Counted from the first letter of the stretch, positions 52,406 through 62,070 are shown. The stretch is DNA of 64,000 nt from Chloroflexota bacterium (GCA_016234485.1 JACRBL010000029.1:62001-126000), one strand, 5' to 3'. Notes: generated by a model from the letters alone, not told the origin. Made by a program: numbers and translations.

Positions 52406-55400
52406 ATGAACGAGATACTAATTGCCTTAGAAAATCTATGGAAAAGCTTTCCAGTCTGGCTCCAGAATATCACCATGCTGATTGTCGGAGCAACAGGCGC
52501 AACACTTATTACATTTTATAGGGATGCGCTATTGAGTTTTTTGAAAAGCATATCCGAAAGCCTGCACTCACTAAGTTCAACGCATTGGAAAGACCGAAGG
52601 TTTGAACAAGAATATATTGACTGGTTGATTGCAAAACATAAAGATCTAAAACTTGTTGGAGTGCAAACACAAACGAAATTACCATTAGAGGATGTATTCG
52701 TGTCTTTGCGCATTCGTGTTAATCGTTCGCTATACCCACTTTCCTCGTCATCGGTCAGCCAAGCGGAAGACGATACACTTACCGAAAGAACTTTATCTAT
52801 TGGCGAATTAATGCGTGTTGCACAAAAAACTGTGATTTTAGGAGATCCTGGATCTGGCAAATCTACAATGATGCAATACATTACATTGACTTTTGCCCGA
52901 GAGAGAGCATCAGAGAAAAAATATAGACAACGCGGCATTGTTCGTCAAAGACTATTTTTGAAAGATTGGAAACTTCCAGTATTACTGCCCTTACGTGCCA
53001 TATCAGCGACAGGAAAATTTCAAAATTGGCAACACCTTCTACAACTCTCACCTTATTTACATTACCCAGATGGTTACTTTGAGCGACAACTCGAAAAAGG
53101 ACGTTGTATCTTGCTACTTGATGGATTAGATGAAGCCAAAACTACAGATGATCAAAAAATGATTGCTAAAGCGATTGGTGATTTGGCTTCTCCGCCATAT
53201 CTCGGAAACCAGATCATTGTTACATGTCGAATTGCAGGCTGGAAGGACTTGCTTCCAAGTGAATTCGCAAGAGTAGAGGTTAAAGATTTCAACAACGAAG
53301 AAGTAGAAAAATTCATTCATTATTGGTATGAATCCGTTGAACGGAGCATGATTGTAGGAAATGAGACCGAAACAGAAAAGAAATTGCGTCAAGAACGGAC
53401 TTTAGAAAGGGCAAACGATTTAATTTCTGTATTGACAAACAACCCCAGAGTACGCAGACTAGCCAGAAATCCTCTTTTACTTTCAATTATTGCAATAGTG
53501 CACCGAAACAGGGTTGTATTACCGCGGCAACGGGCAAAGTTATATCGCGAATGTGTCGAGCTACTCTTAGAACAATGGGATATTGCTAGAGGAATTCAAA
53601 TTGATGATACAGGACTATCAATAGATCAGAAAATGGCATTGATGAGAGCCATCGCTTATGAACTTCAAGAAAGTGGAAAACCACAGGCTTCAAGAGATCA
53701 TATTGAGCAAATTATTAGCGAGCAATTGGCGTTAATGGGAAAAAGAAACCAGGAATCTTCAAGTTTACTTTCACTTCTTGAAGAGCGAAGCGGGCTATTA
53801 ATTGAAAGGAGTTTGGATTCGCTTTCATTTGCCCACCTAACTTTCCAAGAGTTTTTCGCTGCGCAAGCGATTTCGCTAGATTCGAGGAAGTTGAAAATGC
53901 TGTTAGAGCGCAAGCGATTGTTTGATCCAAAATGGCAAGAGGTAATTTTGCTTTATGTAGGAATCGTTGACGACGCAACAGATTTTGTAGAAGCAGTTTA
54001 CTCGCCAAAAGATGAGGATATTTTCTACTCAAGGCTGCGGTTTGCAATAAAGTGTTTAAACGATTCAATAAAAGTAAAGCCAACCTTGAGAAACGATCTT
54101 CTTAGTGAAATACTTCTCGTGAGCGATCAAGCAAAGTACGAATTGCTTCACAAAGAAATAGCAGACACGATTCGGTCTATAGACAATGAAGAGCTTATAA
54201 GTGAGCTAAATTCAAAACTTCGAAACACCCCCGACATTTCAGAAGAAAAGCAATTGGAAGAGGGTAGATTATCGAATCTGGATCAAATACTACTTGATAT
54301 AAAGAGTCCAGATTACACTGTTCGAACAAAAGCAGTGCAAAAACTTTCAGATTACCAATCAAATCCTGAAGCTGTAAAAAGTCTAATTGCAACTATTGGC
54401 GATAGTGATAGCCTGGTGAAGCGGAAAGCACTAACAATTGCGTCAAAATATCATCAAGCAAATCAAAGAATACTAGAATCTGTTATCAAGGCAGGTCATG
54501 ATAAGGACTGGCATGTTCGGAAAAATGCAATGTATGCATTAGGAAATTTAGGATTTCTGAGCGTTGAGGCAACAAGAGTGCTAATAAAAAGCCTTAATGA
54601 TGAAAACGTTCAGGTATCTGGAGCAGCGGCTCTCGCGCTAGGCAAATTAAAACAAAACTCAGATGAGGTTGTGCGAGGTTTAAGATCAGCGTTACGACAC
54701 AAGTCAATGTCACTGCAAATTGAATCTGCCAGATCATTAATCGAGTTAGGGCAAAGGGATAGCGAAATCGTTGAGGTATTAAAAAAGGCAATTGAGGGTG
54801 AAGATTGGGTGTATTGCGTAGCTGCCATTGATATTCTTAGTCAAGAGAACAGTAATACTATAGAGCAGGCTATAGTTAATTTAATCACCGAAAAAACCGC
54901 TCACAAAATTTGGCAAGTTCGGGTTTATTCATTAAGTTGTTTAGGAAAATGGGGTATATCCGACCCAAAAGTTACTACGGCAATTATAAACAGAATGGCA
55001 GATGAAAGGAAAGAAGTAAGAGAACAAGCAATTGTCTCGCTTATAAAAATTAATTACGACCTCGAAAATGTTAGAAACGAGTTGATGTCTATGCTGAACG
55101 ACGAAAACGAAAATGTCCGCGCTCGTGCAATTGAAGCAGTAGGGCATTTATTAATCAATGACCATAGCTGGTTAAGCATATTGGTTGAGAAAATTAACTT
55201 AGAAAAAAGCGCAATCGTGAAATCAGAAATCATCCAAGTATTTAAACAAACCCATGAACAATTAGCCGTTGACAGCCTTCTATCGTTACTATCTACAAAC
55301 GAAACTATAGGTGAAACCAGTTTAAAAATTAAGGACTTGGCTTATCAGTCTTTATATTCCCTCGCCAGCGAAATGGGACTCTGGCTTAATTTGCAAGGAG

Positions 55401-55408
55401 ATCATTAA
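52406..55408 (+). CDS. Membrane-anchored NACHT NTPase with C-terminal HEAT repeats
   Basis: 1000 residues from ATG 52406 with AAAGG seven bases upstream. A hydrophobic segment (~20-40: NITMLIVGATGATLITFY) suggests an N-terminal membrane anchor. The linker EYIDWLIAKHKDLKLVG and LPLEDVFVSLRI is typical of bacterial NACHT proteins. Walker A GDPGSGKST lies at ~146-153, Walker B with the NACHT double acid ILLLDGLDEA at ~235-243, sensor VTCRIAGW, and winged-helix segments to ~560. From ~625 to 990 there are about ten HEAT-type helical repeats (DWHVRKNAMYALGNLG, NVQVSGAAALALGKL, NENVRARAIEAVGHLL). Known bacterial NACHT proteins defend against phage. The gene is AT-rich compared with its neighbours. 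Confidence 0.9.
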   Translation: MNEILIALENLWKSFPVWLQNITMLIVGATGATLITFYRDALLSFLKSISESLHSLSSTHWKDRRFEQEYIDWLIAKHKDLKLVGVQTQTKLPLEDVFVSLRIRVNRSLYPLSSSSVSQAEDDTLTERTLSIGELMRVAQKTVILGDPGSGKSTMMQYITLTFARERASEKKYRQRGIVRQRLFLKDWKLPVLLPLRAISATGKFQNWQHLLQLSPYLHYPDGYFERQLEKGRCILLLDGLDEAKTTDDQKMIAKAIGDLASPPYLGNQIIVTCRIAGWKDLLPSEFARVEVKDFNNEEVEKFIHYWYESVERSMIVGNETETEKKLRQERTLERANDLISVLTNNPRVRRLARNPLLLSIIAIVHRNRVVLPRQRAKLYRECVELLLEQWDIARGIQIDDTGLSIDQKMALMRAIAYELQESGKPQASRDHIEQIISEQLALMGKRNQESSSLLSLLEERSGLLIERSLDSLSFAHLTFQEFFAAQAISLDSRKLKMLLERKRLFDPKWQEVILLYVGIVDDATDFVEAVYSPKDEDIFYSRLRFAIKCLNDSIKVKPTLRNDLLSEILLVSDQAKYELLHKEIADTIRSIDNEELISELNSKLRNTPDISEEKQLEEGRLSNLDQILLDIKSPDYTVRTKAVQKLSDYQSNPEAVKSLIATIGDSDSLVKRKALTIASKYHQANQRILESVIKAGHDKDWHVRKNAMYALGNLGFLSVEATRVLIKSLNDENVQVSGAAALALGKLKQNSDEVVRGLRSALRHKSMSLQIESARSLIELGQRDSEIVEVLKKAIEGEDWVYCVAAIDILSQENSNTIEQAIVNLITEKTAHKIWQVRVYSLSCLGKWGISDPKVTTAIINRMADERKEVREQAIVSLIKINYDLENVRNELMSMLNDENENVRARAIEAVGHLLINDHSWLSILVEKINLEKSAIVKSEIIQVFKQTHEQLAVDSLLSLLSTNETIGETSLKIKDLAYQSLYSLASEMGLWLNLQGDH

Positions 55409-55409
55409 C

Positions 55410-56669
55410 ATGAATCGTCGTGGACAAAGTATCTTGGTTTACCTTCTGCTAATCATAGCGATAGTATCCATGATCGTTTTGGTGGTAAGGAGTAAAAATA
55501 GCACAGAAATAAGTGTCGATCAGCTATTAATAGAGCTCAAAGAAGGAAATGTAGAAAATTTAGTTTTTTTGTCAAAACAAATAGATGTTGTGTTTAATGA
55601 CGGGGCGAAAGCGCATATAAACTTAAGAGACACAAACAATTCAGCCACTATAATATTGCAATATATATCCACACTTACATCGCCTCCTAAGATCACTTTT
55701 TCTACGCCATGGTATGCTGGTTTTTTGTCCTATTTAATTGCGCCTATGGTAACAGTGCTACTTCTTTTTGTTGGATTATATGTGTGGGCAGGTCGTAGTA
55801 ACTCGCAGTCAGAAATACCTTATGGCAAAAGCAGAGCTCGAATGATTTCAGGCGATCATCCAACTGTGACTTTTTATGACTTTGCAGGATTACCCGAGGT
55901 TAAAGAAGCAGTCGCAGAGGTAATTGAATTTCTCAGAGAACCTCAAAAATTTATTCAACTGGGAGCGCGTCTTCCAAAAGGACTCCTGCTTTATGGTCCC
56001 TCTGGGTGTGGGAAATCACTGCTTGTAAAAGCGATGGCAGGGGAATCAGGAGTACCTTCGTTTATTACAAACGCTGCGGAGTTTATCGAAGCAAAACACG
56101 GAATTGGTGCGTCCAGAATAAGGGATTTATCTGGCCAAGCGAAGCGTCATTCTCCTTGTATTGTGATAATTGAAGATATTGACGCACTCGGATCTAGAGA
56201 ACGGATGGTTCAAGAAGTGCATCTTAATTTCAACAACAATACAAAGGATGATGTGTTAAATCAAAGCGACAGAATACAAACCATTGACCAACTACTGGAA
56301 GAGTTAGACGGTTTTGACACAGATACAAACATTATTTTTGTGATGACTACAAATAAGATAGATTTGGTAGACCAAAGCCTGCTTCGACCTGGCAGAATAG
56401 ACAGATACATAAAAATCGATTTACCCAATAAAAAAATTCGCGAAGCAATGCTAAAAATTCACGTTAAAGGAAAGCCTTTGCAACCCGACTTTGATGCCGA
56501 AATTCTTGCGAGTAAGACTGAAGGATTTACTGGAGCGGCAATTGAAAGCGGAGTAAATGAAGCTGCAATAATTGCAGCACGCAATAATCGAAAATCAATT
56601 GCAATGGAAGATTTTGAAGAATCTTTTGAACAACTAAAGATTAAACTTGTGCAATTGAATGAGATATAA
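55410..56669 (+). CDS. FtsH-like membrane AAA+ protein without the protease domain
   Basis: 419 residues; AAGGAG precedes the ATG, which lies one base after the NACHT stop. Two helices (~8-26, ~105-128) flank an FtsH-type extracytoplasmic domain. The AAA+ domain (~155-400) follows FtsH closely (DFAGLPEVKEAVAEVIEFLREPQKF in two parts, RLPKGLLLYGPSGCGKS, LLRPGRIDRY). Differences: the pore loop is EAKHGIG instead of EMFVGVG, and Walker B reads IIEDIDAL instead of FIDEIDAV. It ends at the AAA+ lid with no HExxH peptidase. It is coupled to the NACHT gene and probably works with it. Confidence 0.9.
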   Translation: MNRRGQSILVYLLLIIAIVSMIVLVVRSKNSTEISVDQLLIELKEGNVENLVFLSKQIDVVFNDGAKAHINLRDTNNSATIILQYISTLTSPPKITFSTPWYAGFLSYLIAPMVTVLLLFVGLYVWAGRSNSQSEIPYGKSRARMISGDHPTVTFYDFAGLPEVKEAVAEVIEFLREPQKFIQLGARLPKGLLLYGPSGCGKSLLVKAMAGESGVPSFITNAAEFIEAKHGIGASRIRDLSGQAKRHSPCIVIIEDIDALGSRERMVQEVHLNFNNNTKDDVLNQSDRIQTIDQLLEELDGFDTDTNIIFVMTTNKIDLVDQSLLRPGRIDRYIKIDLPNKKIREAMLKIHVKGKPLQPDFDAEILASKTEGFTGAAIESGVNEAAIIAARNNRKSIAMEDFEESFEQLKIKLVQLNEI

Positions 56670-56767
56670 ATTTTCCGAACTTTTATACTTGCTTTTCTTT
56701 TGTGTGTGTTTTGGTCAACGGACTCTGTCACGGAATCACGGATGGGAACGGATAACGGCGCGTGGGG

Positions 56768-56920
56768 GGAAGTCCGCTTCGGGGTGGGGGATGCTGTCCG
56801 TGCGGCGGGGTGTGGGTAAAACCCCCTCCGTCCTTCGGACACCTCCCCCAAATGCGACATGAATATTTTTGTTGACAAGAGTACCAACTCTGTCGCATTT
56901 GGGGGAGGCAGGTGGGGGTA
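56768..56920. repeat. Dispersed repeat family B, copy 1
   Basis: Contains the 18-base stem CCTCCCCCAAATGCGACA / TGTCGCATTTGGGGGAGG around a spacer with TTTTTGTTGACAAGAG, preceded by GCGGCGGGGTGTGGGTAAAA. Further copies lie at 57340, 57507 and 63765, with a fragment at 57662. It directly follows the two-gene AT-rich insert after a ~100-base gap without a gene. Confidence 0.9.
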
Positions 56921-56921
56921 G

Positions 56922-57320
56922 TTATTGACCTTCCAGCGCCAACTGGATTGCTCGAATTACCCCATTGATATCATTCATCACAGCATTATTCCAAAAGCGG
57001 ATTACCCTGTAGCCCTGGGATTCGAAATACTTGGTTCGTTCGGTATCGTATTTTTCCTGCTCCAAATGCTGGCTGCCGTCGAGTTCTATGATGAGTTTCT
57101 TTTTGATACAGCAGAAATCAGGGACATATTTTCCGATGGCGTGCTGTCTTCTGAAATTGACCCCTAATTGGTCTTTGCGAAGATACGCCCAAAGTTTTGC
57201 TTCGGCGGGTGTAGGTTCCTCCCTGGCACCGCCCGCCAGGGCAGGTGTGCGGAGTTCGCGAGCATGTTGATAACCTTGGGGCATTGCTCGTTTTGCTGGC
57301 ATGACAGGATTGTACTTCAT
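56922..57320 (-). CDS. DUF559 (Vsr-like) endonuclease-domain protein
   Basis: 132 residues from ATG 57320 (MKYNPVMPAKR); ATG 57303 is also plausible. The frame continues upstream only through repeat DNA. Core motifs: PTPAEAKLWAYLRKDQLGVNFRRQHAIGKY (in two parts), VPDFCCIKKKLIIELDGSQH and GYRVIRFWNNAV, matching the PD-(D/E)xK-like DUF559 fold (Asp, Glu-x-Asp, Gln/His). It has an extra TPALAGGAREE segment inside the usual ARELR-x-x-x-TPAE phrase. It lies between two copies of repeat B. The role is unknown; such genes are often scattered near repeats. Confidence 0.85.
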   Translation of the reverse strand: MKYNPVMPAKRAMPQGYQHARELRTPALAGGAREEPTPAEAKLWAYLRKDQLGVNFRRQHAIGKYVPDFCCIKKKLIIELDGSQHLEQEKYDTERTKYFESQGYRVIRFWNNAVMNDINGVIRAIQLALEGQ

Positions 57321-57339
57321 GTCAACGGATGACGGCGCG

Positions 57340-57506
57340 CGGGTGGGAGTCCGCTTCGGGGTGGGGGAGGCTGTCCATGCGGCGGGATGTGGGTAAAACC
57401 CCCTCCGTCCTTCGGACACCTCCCCCAAATGCGACATGAATATTTTTGTTGACAAGAGTATCAACTCTGTCGCATTTGGGGGAGGCAGGTGGGGGTAGAG
57501 AGTTGC
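57340..57506. repeat. Dispersed repeat family B, copy 2
   Basis: Same element as at 56768, with TATCAAC instead of TACCAAC in the loop, which restores an inner stem GTTGA / TCAAC. Confidence 0.9.
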
Positions 57507-57661
57507 TTCGGGGTGGGGGAAGGCTGGCTGTCCCTGCGGCGGGGTGTGGGTAAAACCCCCTCCGTCCTTCGGACACCTCCCCCAAATGCGACATGAATAT
57601 TTTTGTTGACAAGAGTATCAACCCTGTCGCATTTGGGGGAGGCAGGTGGGGGTAGAGAGTT
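57507..57661. repeat. Dispersed repeat family B, copy 3
   Basis: Direct tandem neighbour of copy 2; the period is about 160 bases. Contains the same stem and a doubled GGCTGGCTG. Confidence 0.9.
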
Positions 57662-57730
57662 GCTTCGGGGTGGGGGAAGGCTGGCTGTCCCTGCGGCGGG
57701 TTGTGGGTTTTGGTGGGCGTGTCTGTGTGC
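57662..57730. repeat. Family B, truncated copy 4
   Basis: Holds the left part only (CTTCGGGGTGGGGGAAGGCTG, tail cut), then changes to the TTGTGGGTTTTGGTGGGCGTG variant that recurs at 62.4-62.8 kb. Confidence 0.75.
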
Positions 57731-58282
57731 TTATCCCCCCATCATGATCGCCAATGTTCCAGGCTCCACGAGTTGACGGAAGTATTCGTTCATCTGCTCG
57801 GCGGTGCGGGGGTAGTTGTTATCGATCCACCAGATCATTAATGCGATGAACGAACTGGCGACATAGTGTGCCAGCAATTCAGGCGGGATGGTTTTATTTC
57901 TCTTGGGTAAGGATGACTTGAGATGTTCAAGTAGGTAACCATATAGAAACTTCTGGACGTGGGTCAACGTGATGTAGCCTCCCTTTTGTTTTTGCACTTG
58001 CTGGAACATGGTCAAACTCAACGCCCAGGGACTCTCGTGGTCGAACTCTGCGCCTGAGAGGAAGTCTTCAAACTGCGCACGCAGAGGTTCAAATCCGCTG
58101 AGGAGGAGCTGATCCAGGCTTTCAAAATGGGCGTAGAAAGTAGAACGTCCCACGTTGGCGCGGTCGATCACATCCTGCACCGTGGTCTTTTCATATCCCT
58201 TTTCAAGAATCAATTCACTCAAGGCTTTTTTTAGGGACTGTCGCGTCCGTTCCACACGGCGGTCTATGGTTTTTGGGGGCAT
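57731..58282 (-). CDS. TetR-family regulator of the adjacent ABC operon
   Basis: 183 residues; AGGAGATTACATA precedes the ATG. HTH at ~10-60 (VERTRQSLKKALSELILEKGYEKTTVQDV in parts, DRANVGRSTFYAHFESLDQLL). The C-terminal domain resembles the TetR_C_7/33 type seen in Chloroflexi and Firmicutes. It diverges from an ABC transporter operon, separated by ~270 bases with an inverted repeat and a promoter. It is probably a repressor of that operon. Confidence 0.9.
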   Translation of the reverse strand: MPPKTIDRRVERTRQSLKKALSELILEKGYEKTTVQDVIDRANVGRSTFYAHFESLDQLLLSGFEPLRAQFEDFLSGAEFDHESPWALSLTMFQQVQKQKGGYITLTHVQKFLYGYLLEHLKSSLPKRNKTIPPELLAHYVASSFIALMIWWIDNNYPRTAEQMNEYFRQLVEPGTLAIMMGG

Positions 58283-58325
58283 TATGTAATCTCCTCTTTT
58301 TTCTAGAGTCGATCAACTCACTTGC

Positions 58326-58364
58326 CCTGTGGGTGCTGATCGATATTTCAGGTGCACCCACAGG
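58326..58364. promoter_or_regulatory. Candidate TetR operator / hairpin
   Basis: Arms CCTGTGGGTGC / GCACCCACAGG with a 17-base spacer containing GATCGATAT. It lies between the divergent TetR and ABC genes, closer to the TetR start. Confidence 0.6.
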
Positions 58365-58450
58365 CAGCAAGCTGTCTGACTCCAAAGTTTTTTTCCTGAA
58401 CAAATCCACTCTCAATGTTCAATAACTTACGGATTTCAACACATTGGTTG

Positions 58451-58479
58451 TTGACATCTTTTCTTCACTCTTTTATAAC
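58451..58479 (+). promoter_or_regulatory. Sigma-70-like promoter of the ABC-FtsX operon
   Basis: TTGACA (58451-58456), a 17-base spacer, TATAAC (58474-58479). This is the best consensus match I see in the window. The leader to the ATG at 58549 is ~62 bases. Confidence 0.8.
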
Positions 58480-58548
58480 AGAACACAGTATTCAGAAACA
58501 TATATAGTGTACATCAATTTCTTTTGGAAGAAAAGGAGCAAATCGAAA

Positions 58549-59286
58549 ATGGAAACAAGTTTGGCAAGTAAAAAACAGGTATTGGTTCAGCCGCTCGTGG
58601 AGAATCGCTTAATTGAATTGCGAAAAGTCTCCAAGGCATACAATGTCGCTGCTGGGAAATTCCTGGCGTTGAAAGATGTGGATATGCAAGCCGATGCGGG
58701 CGAGTTCGTTGCGGTGGTTGGCAAATCGGGGAGCGGGAAGTCCACGCTCATCAATATGATCACGGGCATTGACACGCCTACTTCAGGCGAAGTGCTCGTC
58801 GCATCCACGGCTGTTCATGCGATGGATCAGGAACAACTAGCGGTATGGCGCGGTAGGAACGTGGGCGTCGTCTTTCAATTCTTTCAACTGCTTCCCACGT
58901 TGACCGTCGCGGAGAACATCATCCTGCCGATGGATTTTTGCAATACGTTCCCAGTCAATGAACGGCGGGTGCGTGCGATCTCTTTACTGGAAAAAGTTGG
59001 TATTGCCGAACAGGCGGACAAACTTCCGTCCGATCTTTCAGGCGGACAACAACAACGTGCCGCCATTGCGCGTTCACTTGCGAATGACCCGCCGTTGATC
59101 GTAGCGGATGAGCCAACAGGCAATCTCGATTCGCAAACTTCGGATGCGGTGATGCAGTTGTTTGCAAATCTCGCCGCCGAAGGCAAGACTGTCTTGATGG
59201 TGACTCACGAACGCGACCTCACGCAATACTTTACTCGTTCGATTGCATTGGCAGATGGAGTCATCGTGAACGGACGGGACAAATGA
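58549..59286 (+). CDS. MacB/LolD-type ABC transporter ATP-binding protein
   Basis: 245 residues from ATG 58549 with AAAAGGAGCAAATC upstream. Walker [15 protein letters not shown]-loop [18 protein letters not shown], signature [15 protein letters not shown], Walker [14 protein letters not shown]-loop VTHERDL. This subfamily pairs with FtsX-type permeases, here encoded next with a four-base overlap. It powers transport or mechanotransmission across the membrane rather than classical pumping. Confidence 0.95.
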   Translation: METSLASKKQVLVQPLVENRLIELRKVSKAYNVAAGKFLALKDVDMQADAGEFVAVVGKSGSGKSTLINMITGIDTPTSGEVLVASTAVHAMDQEQLAVWRGRNVGVVFQFFQLLPTLTVAENIILPMDFCNTFPVNERRVRAISLLEKVGIAEQADKLPSDLSGGQQQRAAIARSLANDPPLIVADEPTGNLDSQTSDAVMQLFANLAAEGKTVLMVTHERDLTQYFTRSIALADGVIVNGRDK

Positions 59287-61697
59287 ACAGCCCACGTTGG
59301 AAAAAGTTGATGCGCGATCTCCAGTCCGCACAGGGACGCATGGCGATGATGGTGATTGCCATTGCGGTCAGCATTTTTGCGGTTGGTATGATCCTGACAG
59401 CCTATACCGTTTTGAGGCGTGAGATGAGTCGCAATTATCTCGACACCAATCCAGCCTCTGCATTCATCGAGTTGGATCGAGTGGACGATGCGCTCGTGAA
59501 AGCCGTCAGTGAAAGACCAGGCATTTCGGAAGCCGAAGCAACTTCGTGGGTCGGGGGGAGAGCCGAGATTCGTCCCAATGAATGGATGCCCGTGTTGTTG
59601 TTCGTCGTCCCGGATTTTGAAGCATCGCATGTCAGCGCCGTCGCTCCTGAAGCGGGTGCGTATCCTCCAGCGAGTCAATCGCTTCTCGTCGAGCGTCAAG
59701 TCCTGCCGATGTTGGAGATGAACATCGGCGACTCACTTACGATCCAAACGCCGAACGGCGCGAAGCAGGAAATAGAAATTTCGGGAACGGTGCATGACCC
59801 TGCGCTTGCGCCTGCGTCGCAGGAGCAGACGGTGTATGGATACATCACGCCTGCGACGCTTGCGATGCTTGGCGAAAGTGAAACACTGCATATTTTGAAA
59901 GTGGCCGTGAGCGACGAGCCGTATAACCTTGCCGCCATTGATTCAACGGTGAGCGAGTTGGCAGTGTGGTTGAAGTCGCAGGGTTATGTGGTGGATGAGA
60001 TTCGCATTCCGCCGCCAGGCAGGCATCCGCATCAAAGTCAGTTGACAGCGGTGCTCACGTTGTTGCTCGTTTTCAGTTTGATGGCGTTGGTGTTGAGCGC
60101 CATCCTCACCGCAACGATGATCAATAGTCTGCTCGCGGGACAGATCCGCCAGATCGGAATCATGAAAGCCATCGGCGCGCGCACGCCACAGATCACAGGT
60201 TTGTATCTTGTATTGATCGTTGTGCTTGGCATTGCGGCATCGCTTATCGGTGTACCGCTCGGCATTGCGGCGGGACGCGGCTTGACGGACGTCGTCGCTC
60301 AACTGCTCAACCTGAAAGTTTATAGCGACGCCGTTCCGTCATGGGTTTATCTCGTCTTGATTTTGATGGGCGTTCTGATTCCGTTGCTGGTTGCGTTGGA
60401 TCCGATTCTCAAGACGACTCGCATCACGGTGCGTGAGACTCTCAACGATTATGGGATCAGTCGGGACGCCTCCGCTTCATCCTTAAGGGACAGTTGGTTC
60501 AGCCGTATCAGGCTTTTGGACAACACTTTGAAATTGTCCCTGCGCAACACCTTCCGCCGCCGTGGACGATTGCTCCTCACGTTAAGTCTGCTCTCCGCCG
60601 CTGGCGCGATGTTTATGACGGGCGTCAACGTACGTGCAGGGTGGGGGGCCTATCTCGATCAATCCGCCGCAGACCGTCACTACGATTTGGAGATTCGATT
60701 CAACTCACCTGTGCCGATCGAACAAGTTGACTCACTGCTTGCAAACGTCGCAGGCGTGGAAAAAAGCGAAGCATGGAGTCTCATGCCCGCCGCCTTGAAT
60801 CGTACTGATGGCTTGACCATCGTGCGGACATATCCCGATGGCGGTCACGGCAGTTTCACGATTCGCTCCATCCCATTGGGCAGTGACCTGATCGCAACGC
60901 CATTACTTGACGGGCGATTCCTACAAGCGGGCGACACGAATTCTGTTGTGTTGAATCAAAACGCAAAGGCCTTATTCCCCGATGCGAAAATGGGCGACGA
61001 GATTCAGTTGCTGATCGAAGGTGAGACCAAATCATTCCGTGTGGTGGGCGTGATCAAGCAAGTCCTTTCACCGTCAACGGCGTATGTCCTGCCGCAGACA
61101 TTTGCCGACGTAACAGGTCAACCCGTTGAAATGACGAACACCGTCCGCATTGTGATGAGCGGGCATGACGAAGAAGCGATGGCATCCATCACTCGTGATG
61201 TCGAGCAGGTGTTGGCGGCTGGGAATGTTAGCGTCAAGGTCACGGTTTCAGAGGCTTTGTTGGGCGAAGCGATTAGTGGTCACATTTACATCTTCATCTT
61301 TGCGCTGATGCTGATATCAACCGTCATGGCGGTAGTAGGTGGTTTGGGCTTGATGTCCAGCATGGGCACAAGCGTCATTGAGCGGACACGTGAATTTGGC
61401 GTCATGCGTGCCATCGGCGCAAAGTCGAAAACCATTTTGCGAAACATCATCAGCGAAGGAGTCTTCATCGGCTTGATGAGTTGGGTGATTGCCCTGCCGC
61501 TATCGGTTCCGCTGTCACTGGGAATCGGCTACATGATCGGGATGATGTCCTTTCGCTCTCCCCTGCCGTTGATCGTGTCGCCCATCGGTCTTCTGATTTG
61601 GTCCCTTGTGTTGGTCGTCGGCTCAACCGCCGCAAGCGCCTATCCCGCCCGGCAGGCGGCTCGTCTCACCGTGAGGGAGACGCTGGCTTATATCTAA
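59283..61697 (+). CDS. Tandem FtsX-domain ABC permease
   Basis: 804 residues. First helix ~18-40, an extracytoplasmic MacB-like domain (~50-240), three helices containing [23 protein letters not shown] and [11 protein letters not shown] second unit follows: helix, large domain (~435-640) and three more helices ([19 protein letters not shown]). It ends with [12 protein letters not shown]. This is the ten-helix, two-FtsX layout of lipoprotein/lipid or peptide-resistance exporters (YknZ/BceB-like relatives). It is the main membrane part of the TetR-controlled operon. Confidence 0.93.
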   Translation: MNSPRWKKLMRDLQSAQGRMAMMVIAIAVSIFAVGMILTAYTVLRREMSRNYLDTNPASAFIELDRVDDALVKAVSERPGISEAEATSWVGGRAEIRPNEWMPVLLFVVPDFEASHVSAVAPEAGAYPPASQSLLVERQVLPMLEMNIGDSLTIQTPNGAKQEIEISGTVHDPALAPASQEQTVYGYITPATLAMLGESETLHILKVAVSDEPYNLAAIDSTVSELAVWLKSQGYVVDEIRIPPPGRHPHQSQLTAVLTLLLVFSLMALVLSAILTATMINSLLAGQIRQIGIMKAIGARTPQITGLYLVLIVVLGIAASLIGVPLGIAAGRGLTDVVAQLLNLKVYSDAVPSWVYLVLILMGVLIPLLVALDPILKTTRITVRETLNDYGISRDASASSLRDSWFSRIRLLDNTLKLSLRNTFRRRGRLLLTLSLLSAAGAMFMTGVNVRAGWGAYLDQSAADRHYDLEIRFNSPVPIEQVDSLLANVAGVEKSEAWSLMPAALNRTDGLTIVRTYPDGGHGSFTIRSIPLGSDLIATPLLDGRFLQAGDTNSVVLNQNAKALFPDAKMGDEIQLLIEGETKSFRVVGVIKQVLSPSTAYVLPQTFADVTGQPVEMTNTVRIVMSGHDEEAMASITRDVEQVLAAGNVSVKVTVSEALLGEAISGHIYIFIFALMLISTVMAVVGGLGLMSSMGTSVIERTREFGVMRAIGAKSKTILRNIISEGVFIGLMSWVIALPLSVPLSLGIGYMIGMMSFRSPLPLIVSPIGLLIWSLVLVVGSTAASAYPARQAARLTVRETLAYI

Positions 61698-61786
61698 AAG
61701 AAACTCTAAAGGTTTTCCTGATCGCAACGCTTGCTCATTTGCAAAGGAAGCCTTGAGTATTCATCAAGTAAAAATGAGAATAAGAA

Positions 61787-61933
61787 ATGGAACAGAAGAT
61801 TAAGACAGGAAAGAAGATCGCGAAAACGGCAGTTTGGGTTGTCGTTGTTTTCCATTTGATCTTGATTGCTTCCACCATCCTGGCGCTCAATTTCACTTGG
61901 CTGGAGTTTTTCAGGAAACTGCACGGAGGATAG
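61787..61933 (+). CDS. Small single-helix membrane peptide 1 (KLHGG tail)
   Basis: 48 residues starting MEQKIKTGKKIAK. A basic start, one hydrophobic helix (TAVWVVVVFHLILIASTILAL) and the ending LEFFRKLHGG. A weak AATAAGAA precedes the ATG. It is a paralogue of the peptide at 62071, and the conserved ends are MEQK and EF[FI]RKLHGG. It lies 89 bases after the FtsX permease stop and probably in the same transcript. Candidate roles: accessory subunit or regulator of the transporter. Confidence 0.75.
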   Translation: MEQKIKTGKKIAKTAVWVVVVFHLILIASTILALNFTWLEFFRKLHGG

Positions 61934-61977
61934 AAACCATGCCTGTATGCAAATTCGATTAGTGTCGCTACGGGCAC

Positions 61978-62031
61978 AGCGTAGAATCCCGCTTATGGGG
62001 CGCTTCCGGGTGATCGCCGGGATTCTACGCT
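61978..62031. repeat. Inverted repeat between the two small peptides
   Basis: Perfect 14-base arms AGCGTAGAATCCCG / CGGGATTCTACGCT with a 26-base loop. It could be a processing or attenuation stem in the operon mRNA. Confidence 0.8.
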
Positions 62032-62070
62032 ATGCCGTCTGGACAATGTCAATGCAAAAGGAGAATAAAA

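Noticed and set aside
57322..57621. Frames starting MILLSTKIFMSHLGEV that recur at several places
   Set aside because: These come from the family-B repeat itself, reading the loop and stem as protein; each copy ends or fuses arbitrarily with neighbouring sequence.
56768..57661. Possible CRISPR-like array
   Set aside because: The repeated units are ~155 bases with long internal stems, the copies are nearly identical throughout, and there are no short unique spacers or cas genes.
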